This document shows, piece after piece, positions 35,753 through 44,497 of a stretch of 46,829 nucleotides of DNA. The DNA is from Bacillota bacterium. GTDB lineage: Bacteria > Bacillota > Clostridia > Oscillospirales > Acutalibacteraceae. Below the pieces are notes generated by a model, which searched no databases, was not told the origin of the DNA, and saw nothing but the letters and a program-made list of their open reading frames with translations. The DNA is taken from NCBI GenBank assembly GCA_029008595.1, contig JAQXJH010000029.1, positions 1 through 46,829 on the forward strand, in the 5' to 3' direction. Position numbers and translations under genes: made by a program. The first letter of the stretch is position 1. Each line of letters opens with the position of its first letter.

Positions 35753-35797
35753 CCTCCTTGATCCGGCTTTGTTGCGAATGGCGCCGGATCAGGGAGG
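35753..35797. terminator. 15-bp hairpin; terminator-like on + strand, covers the bofA ribosome-binding site on - strand
   Basis: cctccttgatccggc (35753-35767) / gccggatcagggagg (35783-35797) followed on + by ttttcttttttt. Confidence 0.65.
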
Positions 35798-35812
35798 TTT
35801 TCTTTTTTTGTT

Positions 35813-36112
35813 TCAGCGTGCGGAGCAGTCCATGGTAAAGGGCTGACGGCGAATTCCCATCTGACGCGCTTTCTGCAGCAAAAAACGGTATTTTGCATGC
35901 AGCGACTCCAGTTCGTAGATGCAGCTTTCCACCAGATCGTTTTCGCAGACCAGATCGAAACGGGACTGTGCGCAGCGGATTTTTTCTGAAACAGCGCGAA
36001 GCTCGCGCAGAATCGCTTCCTTTTCCTCCAGATCCGTTGCCGTGGGGCTGTTTTTTTCCCGGAGAATGACCGGCAGCCGTTCCACAGCTTTCAAAACGCC
36101 TTCCATCATCAT
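35813..36112 (-). CDS. YaaL/DUF2508-like protein
   Basis: 99 aa; 'SRFDLVCENDLVESCIYELESLHAKYRFLLQKARQMGI', upstream of the bofA-like gene. Confidence 0.7.
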   Translation of the reverse strand: MMMEGVLKAVERLPVILREKNSPTATDLEEKEAILRELRAVSEKIRCAQSRFDLVCENDLVESCIYELESLHAKYRFLLQKARQMGIRRQPFTMDCSAR

Positions 36113-36207
36113 AAACCGCCTTTCGCTAAAATTTATGTGAATAGGATGGGCATTTATTCCTTGGTTTATACAGGAAAAAGAAAAAATCTGCGCAAGGGGG
36201 GTGCAGG

Positions 36208-36939
36208 CTATTTTGTGTGCAGATCCATTTTGGGCAGCAGCTCTACCTCCGTGTGGCATTTCGGGTAATTCGGGCAGCCGTAATAGCGTTTGCCGCGGCG
36301 GTCGCCTTCCCGGTGAATGCGCAGAACCATCAGCGCGCCGCACTTCGGGCAGTGCGGGATCACCGCGCAGTCCGGATTTTCATAAACGGCAGGCTCGCGC
36401 GTATCGCAGGTTTCCCATTCAAAGCCCACCAGCTCGCCCAAAAACCCGTTCAGTTCGTCGGGCGTGTAGCCGTTCTGCAGCGGAACATGAACCAGCGGCA
36501 GCCCGGCGGCCTCGTAAACTGCGTCAACGAACCGGTCGCGTTCCATTCGATCCGGCCTCTGATGCGTGCTGTCGTCCAGTTCAACGCCGCAGACCGGCAC
36601 CATGGATTCCGGATCGCAGAGCAGAAAATCAACATGCTTGCGGTTGATCTTGTTCAGGAATCCGGCGCGGTTTTCCCCGGCAGCAAAAAAGATGTCTCCC
36701 AGCGAGACCTTTGGGCAGATGGTCACCGAAGAACCAAGATAGGTGCGCAGAGTCTGATAAAACTGAAATTCCGCGTCTGTCAGAAAATCATCGCGGATGC
36801 GGTAAGGAAGCGGTTCGTCCGCGCTGCTGCTGCGCCGGCTCCCGCGGCGGATGAAAAAAGCTGCTGCCGCGATCAGCAGGACGCAGCCGGTCAGAGCGGC
36901 TGCCAGCTGCACGGCAGGCGAAGAAAAGTCGATGTTCAA
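36208..36939 (-). CDS. DUF2726-like nuclease-fold protein with N-terminal TM and C-terminal topoisomerase-type zinc ribbon
   Basis: 'LTDAEFQFYQTLRTYL…KHVDFLLCDPESMVPVCGVELDDSTH', 'CPKCGALMVLRIHREGDRRGKRYYGCPNYPKC'; probable TTG start at 36939. Confidence 0.75.
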   Translation of the reverse strand: MNIDFSSPAVQLAAALTGCVLLIAAAAFFIRRGSRRSSSADEPLPYRIRDDFLTDAEFQFYQTLRTYLGSSVTICPKVSLGDIFFAAGENRAGFLNKINRKHVDFLLCDPESMVPVCGVELDDSTHQRPDRMERDRFVDAVYEAAGLPLVHVPLQNGYTPDELNGFLGELVGFEWETCDTREPAVYENPDCAVIPHCPKCGALMVLRIHREGDRRGKRYYGCPNYPKCHTEVELLPKMDLHTK

Positions 36940-37373
36940 AAGTTTCCCTCCCGAAAGATCCAGCGAAAGCCTGAGCAGCCGAGCCACACACCGAACGTGT
37001 TCAGCAGAACGTCGTCCAGCTCGGTGATGCCTGTGCCGAAACAGAACTGCAGCAGTTCGATCAGAACCGAACAGAAAAAACCGGCAAGGCAGACGGTCTG
37101 CACCTTTTTTTGCGGAAACAAAGCGGCAAGAAAAGCGCCGAACGGCACAAACCAACCGATATTTCCAAAAAACAGCCGGGCAAACACCGGGAATCCGTCA
37201 TCCCGCAGAGTGATCCACAAATCGTAAAGCGGCACGAGATTCCATGTTCCGCCGCAGCCGAACGCGGCAAACGAAAATCCTGTGCGGAATACCGTCAGCC
37301 GGAAAACCGCTGCAAGATATGCCGCAAAGCAGCACCAGAGCAGAATATGAGCTTTCCTGTACAGCTGCGGCAT
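36936..37373 (-). CDS. VanZ family protein
   Basis: 'NLVPLYDLWITL', 'FFGNIGWFVPFGAFLAALFPQKKVQTVCLAGFFCSVLIELLQFCFGTGITELDDVLLNTFGVWLG'. Confidence 0.88.
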   Translation of the reverse strand: MPQLYRKAHILLWCCFAAYLAAVFRLTVFRTGFSFAAFGCGGTWNLVPLYDLWITLRDDGFPVFARLFFGNIGWFVPFGAFLAALFPQKKVQTVCLAGFFCSVLIELLQFCFGTGITELDDVLLNTFGVWLGCSGFRWIFREGNF

Positions 37374-37434
37374 GGTTCATTCCTCCGTGAACGTGTTTTC
37401 GGACTTGCCCTTATCATACCATGCAATGCAAAAA

Positions 37435-37467
37435 AACACAACACAGCCGCGAAGACTGTGTTGTGCA
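37435..37467 (-). terminator. Terminator of the pst-pho operon
   Basis: Minus strand CACAACACAG-N9-CTGTGTTGTG followed by TTTTTTT. Confidence 0.8.
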
Positions 37468-37495
37468 TCAAAACAGATCCGGAAAAATCCGTGGA

Positions 37496-39208
37496 TCATT
37501 CTGCGTTTTCGGCGATCGCAGCGGCAGCCCGGCGAACGTAAGAGGGGAGAGTGACCGTGATCTCGGTTCCTTCGCCGGGGGTGCTGCGGAGCGTAATTTT
37601 TCCGCTGTGCAGCTCGACGATATGCTTGACGATCGCAAGCCCAAGCCCTGTTCCGCCCGAGGCTTTGGAACGGCTTTTGTCAACGCGGTAAAAACGCTCA
37701 AAAACGCGGCTCTGGCTGGCTTCCGGAATGCCGATCCCCGTGTCGCGCACCGTCAGCACCACGTCGCCGTTGACCGGCGCGGTGGAGACCGTAACGCTGC
37801 CGCCCGGCTTGTTATAGCGCACGGCATTGTCGCAAAGGTTCATCACCAGCTCGTCCATCATGGAGCGGTTGGCAAATACCGTTGCCTCTTCGCCGGAGAA
37901 CGAAAGCGTTACGCCGGCCTTTTTGGCGGGAATTTCAAGCGCAGCAAGGATTTTCTGAACGGTTTCCTGCAGGGCGACCGGCTCAAATTCCTTTTTGGAA
38001 ACGCCTTCGTCCAGCTGTGAAAGCTCAATAATGTCGTTGATCAGCGCGATCAGGCGGCCGGCTTCCTTTCGGATCCTGGCGGCAAACAGCGGGATATCTT
38101 CTTCTTTGGCAAGCCCGTTTTCAATCAGCTCCGCATACCCGGAGATAGAGGTCATCGGCGTTTTCAGTTCATGCGAAATGTTGGCGGTAAAATCCTGACG
38201 GGATTTTTCCGCAAGCGTTTTTTCGGTGATATCCAGCACAAAGCAGATCGAGCCGATCACATGCTCCTTGTGCATGGCCGGGCTGACGAATACCTGAACA
38301 TACCGCCCTCCGGGGTTCAGTACAATGGAGCCGGATCTGTTTTCGGCAGTATCCTCCACCGCCTGCAGCAGCTCCAGACTGCGCGTCAGCGTCAGGAGAT
38401 TCCTCCCGGTATAATCGCCCGGCTTGGCGTTGAGCAGCGCTGCGGCACTGCGGTTGATCAGCAGAATATTGCGGTCGGTATCGAGCAGGATCAGCCCCTC
38501 GGACATATTTTCGCTGATCAGGGTGATCCGGTCCTTTTCGCGCTCCAGCCGTTCCTTCTGCGCCTGCAGGCTGCTTTGCTGGCGGCGGATCGCGGCCAGA
38601 AAGGGAGAAAGCTCCTCGTAAATATCGTCGGGATCGGCGTCATAAAGGTGCGACTGCATGGCGTTGACCGGCGCCAGGATCCGTTTGGTCAGAACGGAGG
38701 AAAGTACCATGCAGAGCACGAACATGAAGATGCAGACGATCAGCAGCAGCGGAACGGCGCTCTGTACGACCCAGCGGAAGCTGTGCGCGGCGCGGGCGAC
38801 CCGAAGAATCCGCCCGTCCGAAAGCCGGAGCGCATAATAATACATGGTCTCATCCAGCGTGCTGGAATGGCGCAGCGCAAAGCCCTCGCCGTCCTGTCTG
38901 GCCGCTGCGATCTCCGGGCGGGAGGAATGGTCTTCCATGCTTCCGGCGCTGCCCTCGCTGTCGTAAATAACGGAGCCGGTGTTGTCGATCAGCGTGATGC
39001 GAAGCTCGGGATAACGGCTTTTGAGCAGAGGAAAGTATTCCTCGCCGCTGATTGCTTCCCCGGCGGAAGCCAGCTGACCGGCAGCCTGCAGGTCATTTTT
39101 GACCTGTGTCCGGTAGATGTTGAAAAAAATTGCGATCAGCAGCGCTGCGGTAAAGAAAATGGACACTGCGCCGATCAGCAGCATATGTTTTTTGATCTTA
39201 TGTTCCAA
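37496..39208 (-). CDS. phoR: Phosphate regulon sensor histidine kinase PhoR
   Basis: 'FTANISHELKTPMTSISGYAELIENG', 'DNAVRYNKPGGSV', 'VRDTGIGIP', 'GTGLGLAIVKHIVELHSGKI'; adjacent to phoB/pst. Confidence 0.92.
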   Translation of the reverse strand: MEHKIKKHMLLIGAVSIFFTAALLIAIFFNIYRTQVKNDLQAAGQLASAGEAISGEEYFPLLKSRYPELRITLIDNTGSVIYDSEGSAGSMEDHSSRPEIAAARQDGEGFALRHSSTLDETMYYYALRLSDGRILRVARAAHSFRWVVQSAVPLLLIVCIFMFVLCMVLSSVLTKRILAPVNAMQSHLYDADPDDIYEELSPFLAAIRRQQSSLQAQKERLEREKDRITLISENMSEGLILLDTDRNILLINRSAAALLNAKPGDYTGRNLLTLTRSLELLQAVEDTAENRSGSIVLNPGGRYVQVFVSPAMHKEHVIGSICFVLDITEKTLAEKSRQDFTANISHELKTPMTSISGYAELIENGLAKEEDIPLFAARIRKEAGRLIALINDIIELSQLDEGVSKKEFEPVALQETVQKILAALEIPAKKAGVTLSFSGEEATVFANRSMMDELVMNLCDNAVRYNKPGGSVTVSTAPVNGDVVLTVRDTGIGIPEASQSRVFERFYRVDKSRSKASGGTGLGLAIVKHIVELHSGKITLRSTPGEGTEITVTLPSYVRRAAAAIAENAE

Positions 39209-39306
39209 GAGGAAACACCCTCCTTTTCGATGAAGGATCCAGTTACCGCCAAAGCTCCGGAGCCGTCGGGGAAAAACGACAGCGCCCGGAAGGACGGCAA
39301 AGCTCC

Positions 39307-39984
39307 TTATGCTTCGATCTTGTATCCGACGTTGCGCACGGTTCTGATCAGCGAACCGGATGTTCCGAGCTTCTGGCGGAGCGTTTTGATGTGCATGTCC
39401 ACCGTGCGGGTCTCGCCCTCAAAACTGTAGCCCCAGACGGACTGCAGGATCTTTTCGCGCGTCAGCACCAGCCGCTGGTTGCGCAGCAGCAGTTTGAGCA
39501 GTTCGTATTCCTTGTAGGTCAATTCGCAAACGCTGCCGCCGGCAGTGACCACCCGCTGCTTGTCATCCATGCGGATTTCCCCGCAGGAAAGAACCGTCTC
39601 CGGTTCCGGAGCGGCCGTGCGCTCCGTCCGGCGCAGAACAGCCTTCACGCGGGAGATCAGCTCCATGACCCCGAATGGCTTCGGAATATAATCGTCCGCG
39701 CCGAGGTCAAGCCCCTTTACAACGTCCAGCTCGGTCGTTTTTGCCGTGACCATAATGACCGGCACCGCACCGGCCGAGGGGTCGGCGCGCAGCCGGCGCA
39801 GGATCTGCAAGCCGTCTTCCTCCGGCAGCATGATGTCCAGCAGCACAAGGTCGGGAAGCTCTTCACGGCACGCGGCAAAAAAGTCGCTGCCGTTTGCAAA
39901 GCTTTTCGTGTCAAAGCCGCCGCTGCGCAGCGCATATTCCTCCAGCTCCCGGATGTTGTCGTCGTCCTCCACAAGATAGATCAT
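39307..39984 (-). CDS. phoB: Phosphate response regulator PhoB/PhoP (OmpR family)
   Basis: 'MIYLVEDDDNIRELEEYALRSGGF', 'DLVLLDIMLPEEDGL', winged helix 'LTYKEYELLKLLLRNQRLVLTREKILQSVWGYSFEGETRTVDMHIKTLRQKL'. Confidence 0.92.
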   Translation of the reverse strand: MIYLVEDDDNIRELEEYALRSGGFDTKSFANGSDFFAACREELPDLVLLDIMLPEEDGLQILRRLRADPSAGAVPVIMVTAKTTELDVVKGLDLGADDYIPKPFGVMELISRVKAVLRRTERTAAPEPETVLSCGEIRMDDKQRVVTAGGSVCELTYKEYELLKLLLRNQRLVLTREKILQSVWGYSFEGETRTVDMHIKTLRQKLGTSGSLIRTVRNVGYKIEA

Positions 39985-39988
39985 AGCG

Positions 39989-40645
39989 TCATAGGATCCT
40001 TTCGTTTTTATGAATTCCTGTAATCGAAAATTCCGCCCATTCTGCAATGTTTGTCGCGTGGTCGCCGATCCGTTCAAAATACTTGGCGATGATCAGCAGA
40101 TCGACCGCCTGTTCACCGCTTTCGGCGTCCTGACGGACCAGGCGGATCAGATCATTTTTCACCTGATCGAACAGATCGTCCACCACGTCGTCGTAATCCA
40201 TCACCCGGCGGGCAAGGTCAAGATCGCGGCTGACAAAGGCGTCGATGCTTTCCTTGACCATTTTTACAGTCGCATCGGCCATTTTTGTAATGTGTTCCAT
40301 GTTGCGCTCATAATCGGAATGCTTCAGTTGAAGCGTCAGCTCGGAAATATCGGCGGCCTGATCGCCGATGCGTTCCATGTCCGTGATCATTTTCAGCGCA
40401 GTGGAGATCACGCGCAGGTCGGTTGCAACGGGCTGTTGCTGCAGCAGCAGCTTCAGGCAGCGCCGTTCAATATCCCGCTCTTTTTCATCCACCGTGGAAT
40501 CAAAGCGGATCGCCTCGCGTGCCAGCTCCTCGTTGTGGGAGGTCAGCGCGTGCGCAGCCGTCACGATCGCGTTTTCGATCAGCGCGGCCATCTCCAGCAG
40601 TTCATTGTTCAGCAGTTCCAGTTCCCGGTCAAAACGGTTTCGCAT
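39989..40645 (-). CDS. phoU: Phosphate transport regulator PhoU
   Basis: 'FDRELELLNNELLEMAALIENAI', 'LRVISTALKMITDMERIGDQAADI', 'KYFERIGDHATNIAEWAEF'. Confidence 0.95.
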   Translation of the reverse strand: MRNRFDRELELLNNELLEMAALIENAIVTAAHALTSHNEELAREAIRFDSTVDEKERDIERRCLKLLLQQQPVATDLRVISTALKMITDMERIGDQAADISELTLQLKHSDYERNMEHITKMADATVKMVKESIDAFVSRDLDLARRVMDYDDVVDDLFDQVKNDLIRLVRQDAESGEQAVDLLIIAKYFERIGDHATNIAEWAEFSITGIHKNERIL

Positions 40646-40698
40646 AATCGTAAGCCATCCTTTTCTTCGGGAAGCTCCGGCATATTTTCAAACAGAGA

Positions 40699-41448
40699 TC
40701 AGCCGAATCTTCCGGTGATATAATTTTCGGTGCGTTTGTCCTTCGGCATGGAGAACAGCTCTTCGGTCGGGCCGAATTCAACCAGGTCTCCGAGCAGAAA
40801 AAACGCAGTTTTATCCGAAATGCGGGCGGCCTGCTGCATATTGTGCGTCACCATGATAATAGTATACTCCTTTTTCAGGTCGCTCACAAGGTCTTCGATT
40901 TTGGAAGTGGAGATCGGATCCAGCGCGGAGGTGGATTCGTCCATCAGCAGGACTTCGGGTTCTACCGCAAGCGCCCGCGCGATGCAAAGCCGCTGCTGCT
41001 GCCCGCCGGAAAGGCCGAGCGCGCTTTTTTTCAGCCGGTCCTTGACTTCGTCCCAGATCGCCGCCTGGCGCAGGCTGCGTTCCACCAGGGCGTCCAGCTT
41101 TGCGCGCGAACGGATCCCATGGGTGCGCGGCCCGTAAGCGACGTTGTCGTAAATGCTCATCGGGAAGGGATTTGCCTTCTGGAACACCATTCCGACCCGG
41201 CGGCGCAGCGTATTCACGTCCATATTGCCGTAGATATCTTCGCCGTCCAGCAGCACTTTCCCGGTAATCTTACAGCGGTCGACCAGATCATTCATACGGT
41301 TGAGACATTTGAGCAGCGTCGATTTTCCGCAGCCCGAAGGCCCGATCAGCGCGGAAATCTCATTTTTCGGGAACGCGACGGAAATATCCTTCAGCGCGTG
41401 AAAATCGCCGTAATACAGGTTCAGCCCGTCAATTTCAAATTTATTCAT
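40699..41448 (-). CDS. pstB: Phosphate ABC transporter ATP-binding protein PstB
   Basis: '[20 protein letters not shown]', '[36 protein letters not shown]', '[22 protein letters not shown]'-type PstB motifs. Confidence 0.96.
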   Translation of the reverse strand: MNKFEIDGLNLYYGDFHALKDISVAFPKNEISALIGPSGCGKSTLLKCLNRMNDLVDRCKITGKVLLDGEDIYGNMDVNTLRRRVGMVFQKANPFPMSIYDNVAYGPRTHGIRSRAKLDALVERSLRQAAIWDEVKDRLKKSALGLSGGQQQRLCIARALAVEPEVLLMDESTSALDPISTSKIEDLVSDLKKEYTIIMVTHNMQQAARISDKTAFFLLGDLVEFGPTEELFSMPKDKRTENYITGRFG

Positions 41449-41486
41449 GCCGTTGTTTCGTCCTTTCTGTGCGGCAGTCTGTCCGC

Positions 41487-42353
41487 TCAATCCTCGTGCT
41501 GGCTCCGGGTCAGGCGTTTGGCGATCGTGTTCGAGATCATGTTGATGATCAGCACAATGACCAGAAGAACGACCGCAGTGGCGTATGCCTGGTCAAAATA
41601 CAGCCCTTCGCCGGAGAGAACATACATGTGTACAGCCAGCGTCCGTCCGCCGGAAAAAATCCCCGTCGCAAGCTTTGCCACGGAGCCGGAGGTAAAAATC
41701 AGCGCGGCGGTTTCGCCGACGATGCGCCCGACGGAAAGAATGACGCCGGAAAGAATCCCCGGTACCGCCGATGGCAGGACCACGCGGAAAATGGTGCGCA
41801 GCTTTCCGGCGCCAAGCCCGAAGCTTCCCTCGCGGTAGGAGACCGGTACCGAGATCAGCGCTTCCTGTGTGGTGCGCATGACCAGCGGAAGGATCATGAT
41901 CGCCAGCGTAAACGCGCCGGAAAGCAGGGAGTAGCCCCAGCCGAGCGCCGTCAGAAAAAACAGATTGCCGAACAGCCCGTAAACGATGGAAGGAATTCCG
42001 GAAAGCGTTTCCGCGGTCATGGAGATCACCGTGACAACGGGGCTTTTCTTGTTGGCATATTCCGTCAGGTAAATCGCGGAGGCAATGCCGAGCGGGACAG
42101 CGATCAGCAGAGAAAGTACCGTGATGGAAATGGTGTTGATCATTGCGGGAACAACAGATTGGTTGTCCGTTGTGTATTTCCATTCAAACAGCGACGGCTG
42201 AAGGTGCGGAATGCCGTTGATGAGAATATAGGCCACCAGAAAAGCGAGCACGCAGAAGGTGATCAGCGCAGCAAGCGAGGTGGCGATGAAAAGAAAAAGG
42301 GAAAAAGGGTGTCTGCGGTAATTGCGGAAGCGGGTGAGAAGCTTTTCTTTCAT
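41487..42353 (-). CDS. pstA: Phosphate ABC transporter permease PstA
   Basis: '[17 protein letters not shown]', '[15 protein letters not shown]', '[15 protein letters not shown]'. Confidence 0.95.
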   Translation of the reverse strand: MKEKLLTRFRNYRRHPFSLFLFIATSLAALITFCVLAFLVAYILINGIPHLQPSLFEWKYTTDNQSVVPAMINTISITVLSLLIAVPLGIASAIYLTEYANKKSPVVTVISMTAETLSGIPSIVYGLFGNLFFLTALGWGYSLLSGAFTLAIMILPLVMRTTQEALISVPVSYREGSFGLGAGKLRTIFRVVLPSAVPGILSGVILSVGRIVGETAALIFTSGSVAKLATGIFSGGRTLAVHMYVLSGEGLYFDQAYATAVVLLVIVLIINMISNTIAKRLTRSQHED

Positions 42354-42358
42354 GCAGT

Positions 42359-43252
42359 TCACTCCTTTGCGCTGTCCTTGCGCTTGAGCAGGGAAAAGGA
42401 AACATTGATGATCAGAATGAAAACAAACAGCACCACAGCGGTAGCGATCAGCGCTTCACGGTGAAGATCGGCCGCGTAACCCATTTCCAGCACGATATTG
42501 GTGGTCAGCGTGCGCACGCCCTTCAGAATGCTGGAAGGCATCCGGGCCTGATTGCCGACGATCATAACAACCGCCATTGTTTCGCCGATAGCCCGGCCGA
42601 TCCCGAGGATCACTCCGGCCATCACGCCGCTTTTTGCGGCCGGCAGCACCGTGAAGAAAACGCTGCGTTCGTGGGTTGCTCCCAGCGCCAGCGCGCCTTC
42701 ATAATAGCTTTGCGGCACCGCACGGATCGCCGCTTCGCTGACGCCGATGATCGTCGGCAGGATCATGATCCCGAGCAGAACGGAAGCGGTGAGAATGCAC
42801 ATGCCGTCGCCCTTGTCGAAGGAATTGCGAACCAGCGGGACGATGACCACCAGCCCGAAAAATCCGTAGACGATCGACGGAATCCCGGCCAGCAGGTCAA
42901 CAGCAGGCTTCAGAAAGCGATACAGCCCGGGCGGGCAGAATTTTGCCAGATAAACGGCGGTCAGAATGCCGATCGGCACGCCGATCACCGCAGCGCCGGC
43001 CGTAACATAAAGGCTGCCGACGATCATCGGGAAAATGCCGAAGGACGGTTCACTGTTTGTCGGAGCCCACTTTTTTCCGAACAGAAATTTAAAAAAACCG
43101 ATCTCTGCCATGGCGGGGATCCCGTTGGCAAACAGAAAAATACAGATCAGCAGAACTGCTGCGATCGATGTGAGCGCAGCGATCAGAAAGAGGATCCTGA
43201 AAAAGGTTTCCCGGAATTTTGCGGTCCGCAGCCGGCCTTGTGTTTTTGTCAT
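42359..43252 (-). CDS. pstC: Phosphate ABC transporter permease PstC
   Basis: 'GIPIGILTAVYLAKFCP'-like, '[22 protein letters not shown]', 'ILPTIIGVSEAAIRAVPQSYYEGALALGAT'. Confidence 0.95.
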   Translation of the reverse strand: MTKTQGRLRTAKFRETFFRILFLIAALTSIAAVLLICIFLFANGIPAMAEIGFFKFLFGKKWAPTNSEPSFGIFPMIVGSLYVTAGAAVIGVPIGILTAVYLAKFCPPGLYRFLKPAVDLLAGIPSIVYGFFGLVVIVPLVRNSFDKGDGMCILTASVLLGIMILPTIIGVSEAAIRAVPQSYYEGALALGATHERSVFFTVLPAAKSGVMAGVILGIGRAIGETMAVVMIVGNQARMPSSILKGVRTLTTNIVLEMGYAADLHREALIATAVVLFVFILIINVSFSLLKRKDSAKE

Positions 43253-43354
43253 CGAAGCAACCTTTCTTTCTTCTGGCCGATTCCCAAAATCGCCGCACGG
43301 CATAAAGAGACCAATGCTCTTTATGCCGGCAGCGGGGAGGAAAAACGGGATTGT

Positions 43355-44269
43355 TTATTTTACGATGGCGTCCCAAACGGTGCTTTCACCGGTGTAGATC
43401 GATTTGACCTGTTCGCTGGTGATGGAATCGAGCGGGTTGGCCGGGTTGACAATGACCGCAACACCATCGATCGCGATCGAGAGGGAATTCAGCTCGGCGG
43501 CTTCGCTTTCCTTCAGTTCGCGGGAAGCCATGCCGATGTCGCAGTTCCCGGCGATCGTGTCCTTCATCCCGTTGGAGGAATCGGTCTGCTGGACATCAAC
43601 GGTGGCGCCGGTGTTGATCTTCATGTACGCCTCCGCGAGCTTCTGCATGACGGGCGTTACAGAGGAGGAACCCGAAACGAGGATCTTGCCTTCCGGCTTT
43701 GTTCCGGCAAATGCGGCAGCATTGTCGACGACGGAGATATAACCGTTATCGTTGACGATCGCCTGGCCTTCCGCGCTCATGATGTAGTCAATAAAGTCCT
43801 TGGCCAGACCGGTCGCTTCGCCTTTGGTGGCAATGTTGAACGGGCGGCTGATCTTATAGGTTCCGGCCTTGATATTTTCGGCCGTAGCTTCTGCGCCGTC
43901 AACCTTCAGCGCTTTTACGGTGTCGTTGAGGGAACCGAGAGAAACGTAACCGATGGCGTATTCGTTGCCGGAAACGGTCGTCAGCATGACGCTGGTCTTG
44001 TCGGTGATCGTTGCCTCTTCCGTGGTCTTGTCCACCTTGTTTCCGTCAGCATCCTTTTCTTCAATGCCGAACAGCTCGATGAACGCGCCGCGGGTGCCGG
44101 AACCGTCCTCGCGGGAGATGATGGAGATCTCGTGGCCTGCGTTGAAATCCGCCGCCGGAGTGGAGCTTTCAGTGCCGGTCGCGCTGCTGGCCGGAGCGGA
44201 GGTGCTGCAGCCGGTCATCGCCAACAGAAGCATTGCGGATGCAATGGCGAGACTTACGATTTTTTTCAT
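43355..44269 (-). CDS. pstS: Phosphate ABC transporter substrate-binding protein PstS
   Basis: Lipobox 'LLLLAMTGCSTS'; 'SIISREDGSGTRGAFIELFG', 'ILVSGSSSVTPVMQKLAEAYMK'. Confidence 0.94.
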   Translation of the reverse strand: MKKIVSLAIASAMLLLAMTGCSTSAPASSATGTESSTPAADFNAGHEISIISREDGSGTRGAFIELFGIEEKDADGNKVDKTTEEATITDKTSVMLTTVSGNEYAIGYVSLGSLNDTVKALKVDGAEATAENIKAGTYKISRPFNIATKGEATGLAKDFIDYIMSAEGQAIVNDNGYISVVDNAAAFAGTKPEGKILVSGSSSVTPVMQKLAEAYMKINTGATVDVQQTDSSNGMKDTIAGNCDIGMASRELKESEAAELNSLSIAIDGVAVIVNPANPLDSITSEQVKSIYTGESTVWDAIVK

Positions 44270-44302
44270 TTCAAATCATCCTTTTCATTTTTTGTTGTCC
44301 TC

Positions 44303-44366
44303 AGTATACCGCCCCGTTGTAAAACCCGAATGCGGGCAAACGTAAAAAACAAGTAAAGGACTGTAA
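44303..44366 (-). promoter_or_regulatory. Candidate Pho-box array and -10 (TATACT) of pstS
   Basis: gtaa cores at 44319, 44342, 44353, 44363 (minus strand TTAC), spacing 23/11/10; TATACT at 44308-44303. Confidence 0.5.
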
Positions 44367-44497
44367 AATCGAATGTTCTTTCCAGCGATAATGTGATATA
44401 CTGAAGAAGATCCTTCTGCGGCCGCCCTGCGAAAAGCGCCGGTGTGCTGCGCAGATGGGACGGAAGATTCTGCGGGAGACGGAAAGGAGCCGTTATT

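Noticed and set aside
42461-44356. 631-aa plus-strand ORF opposite pstC/pstS
   Set aside because: Antisense to clearly identified pst genes; composition typical of a spurious frame.
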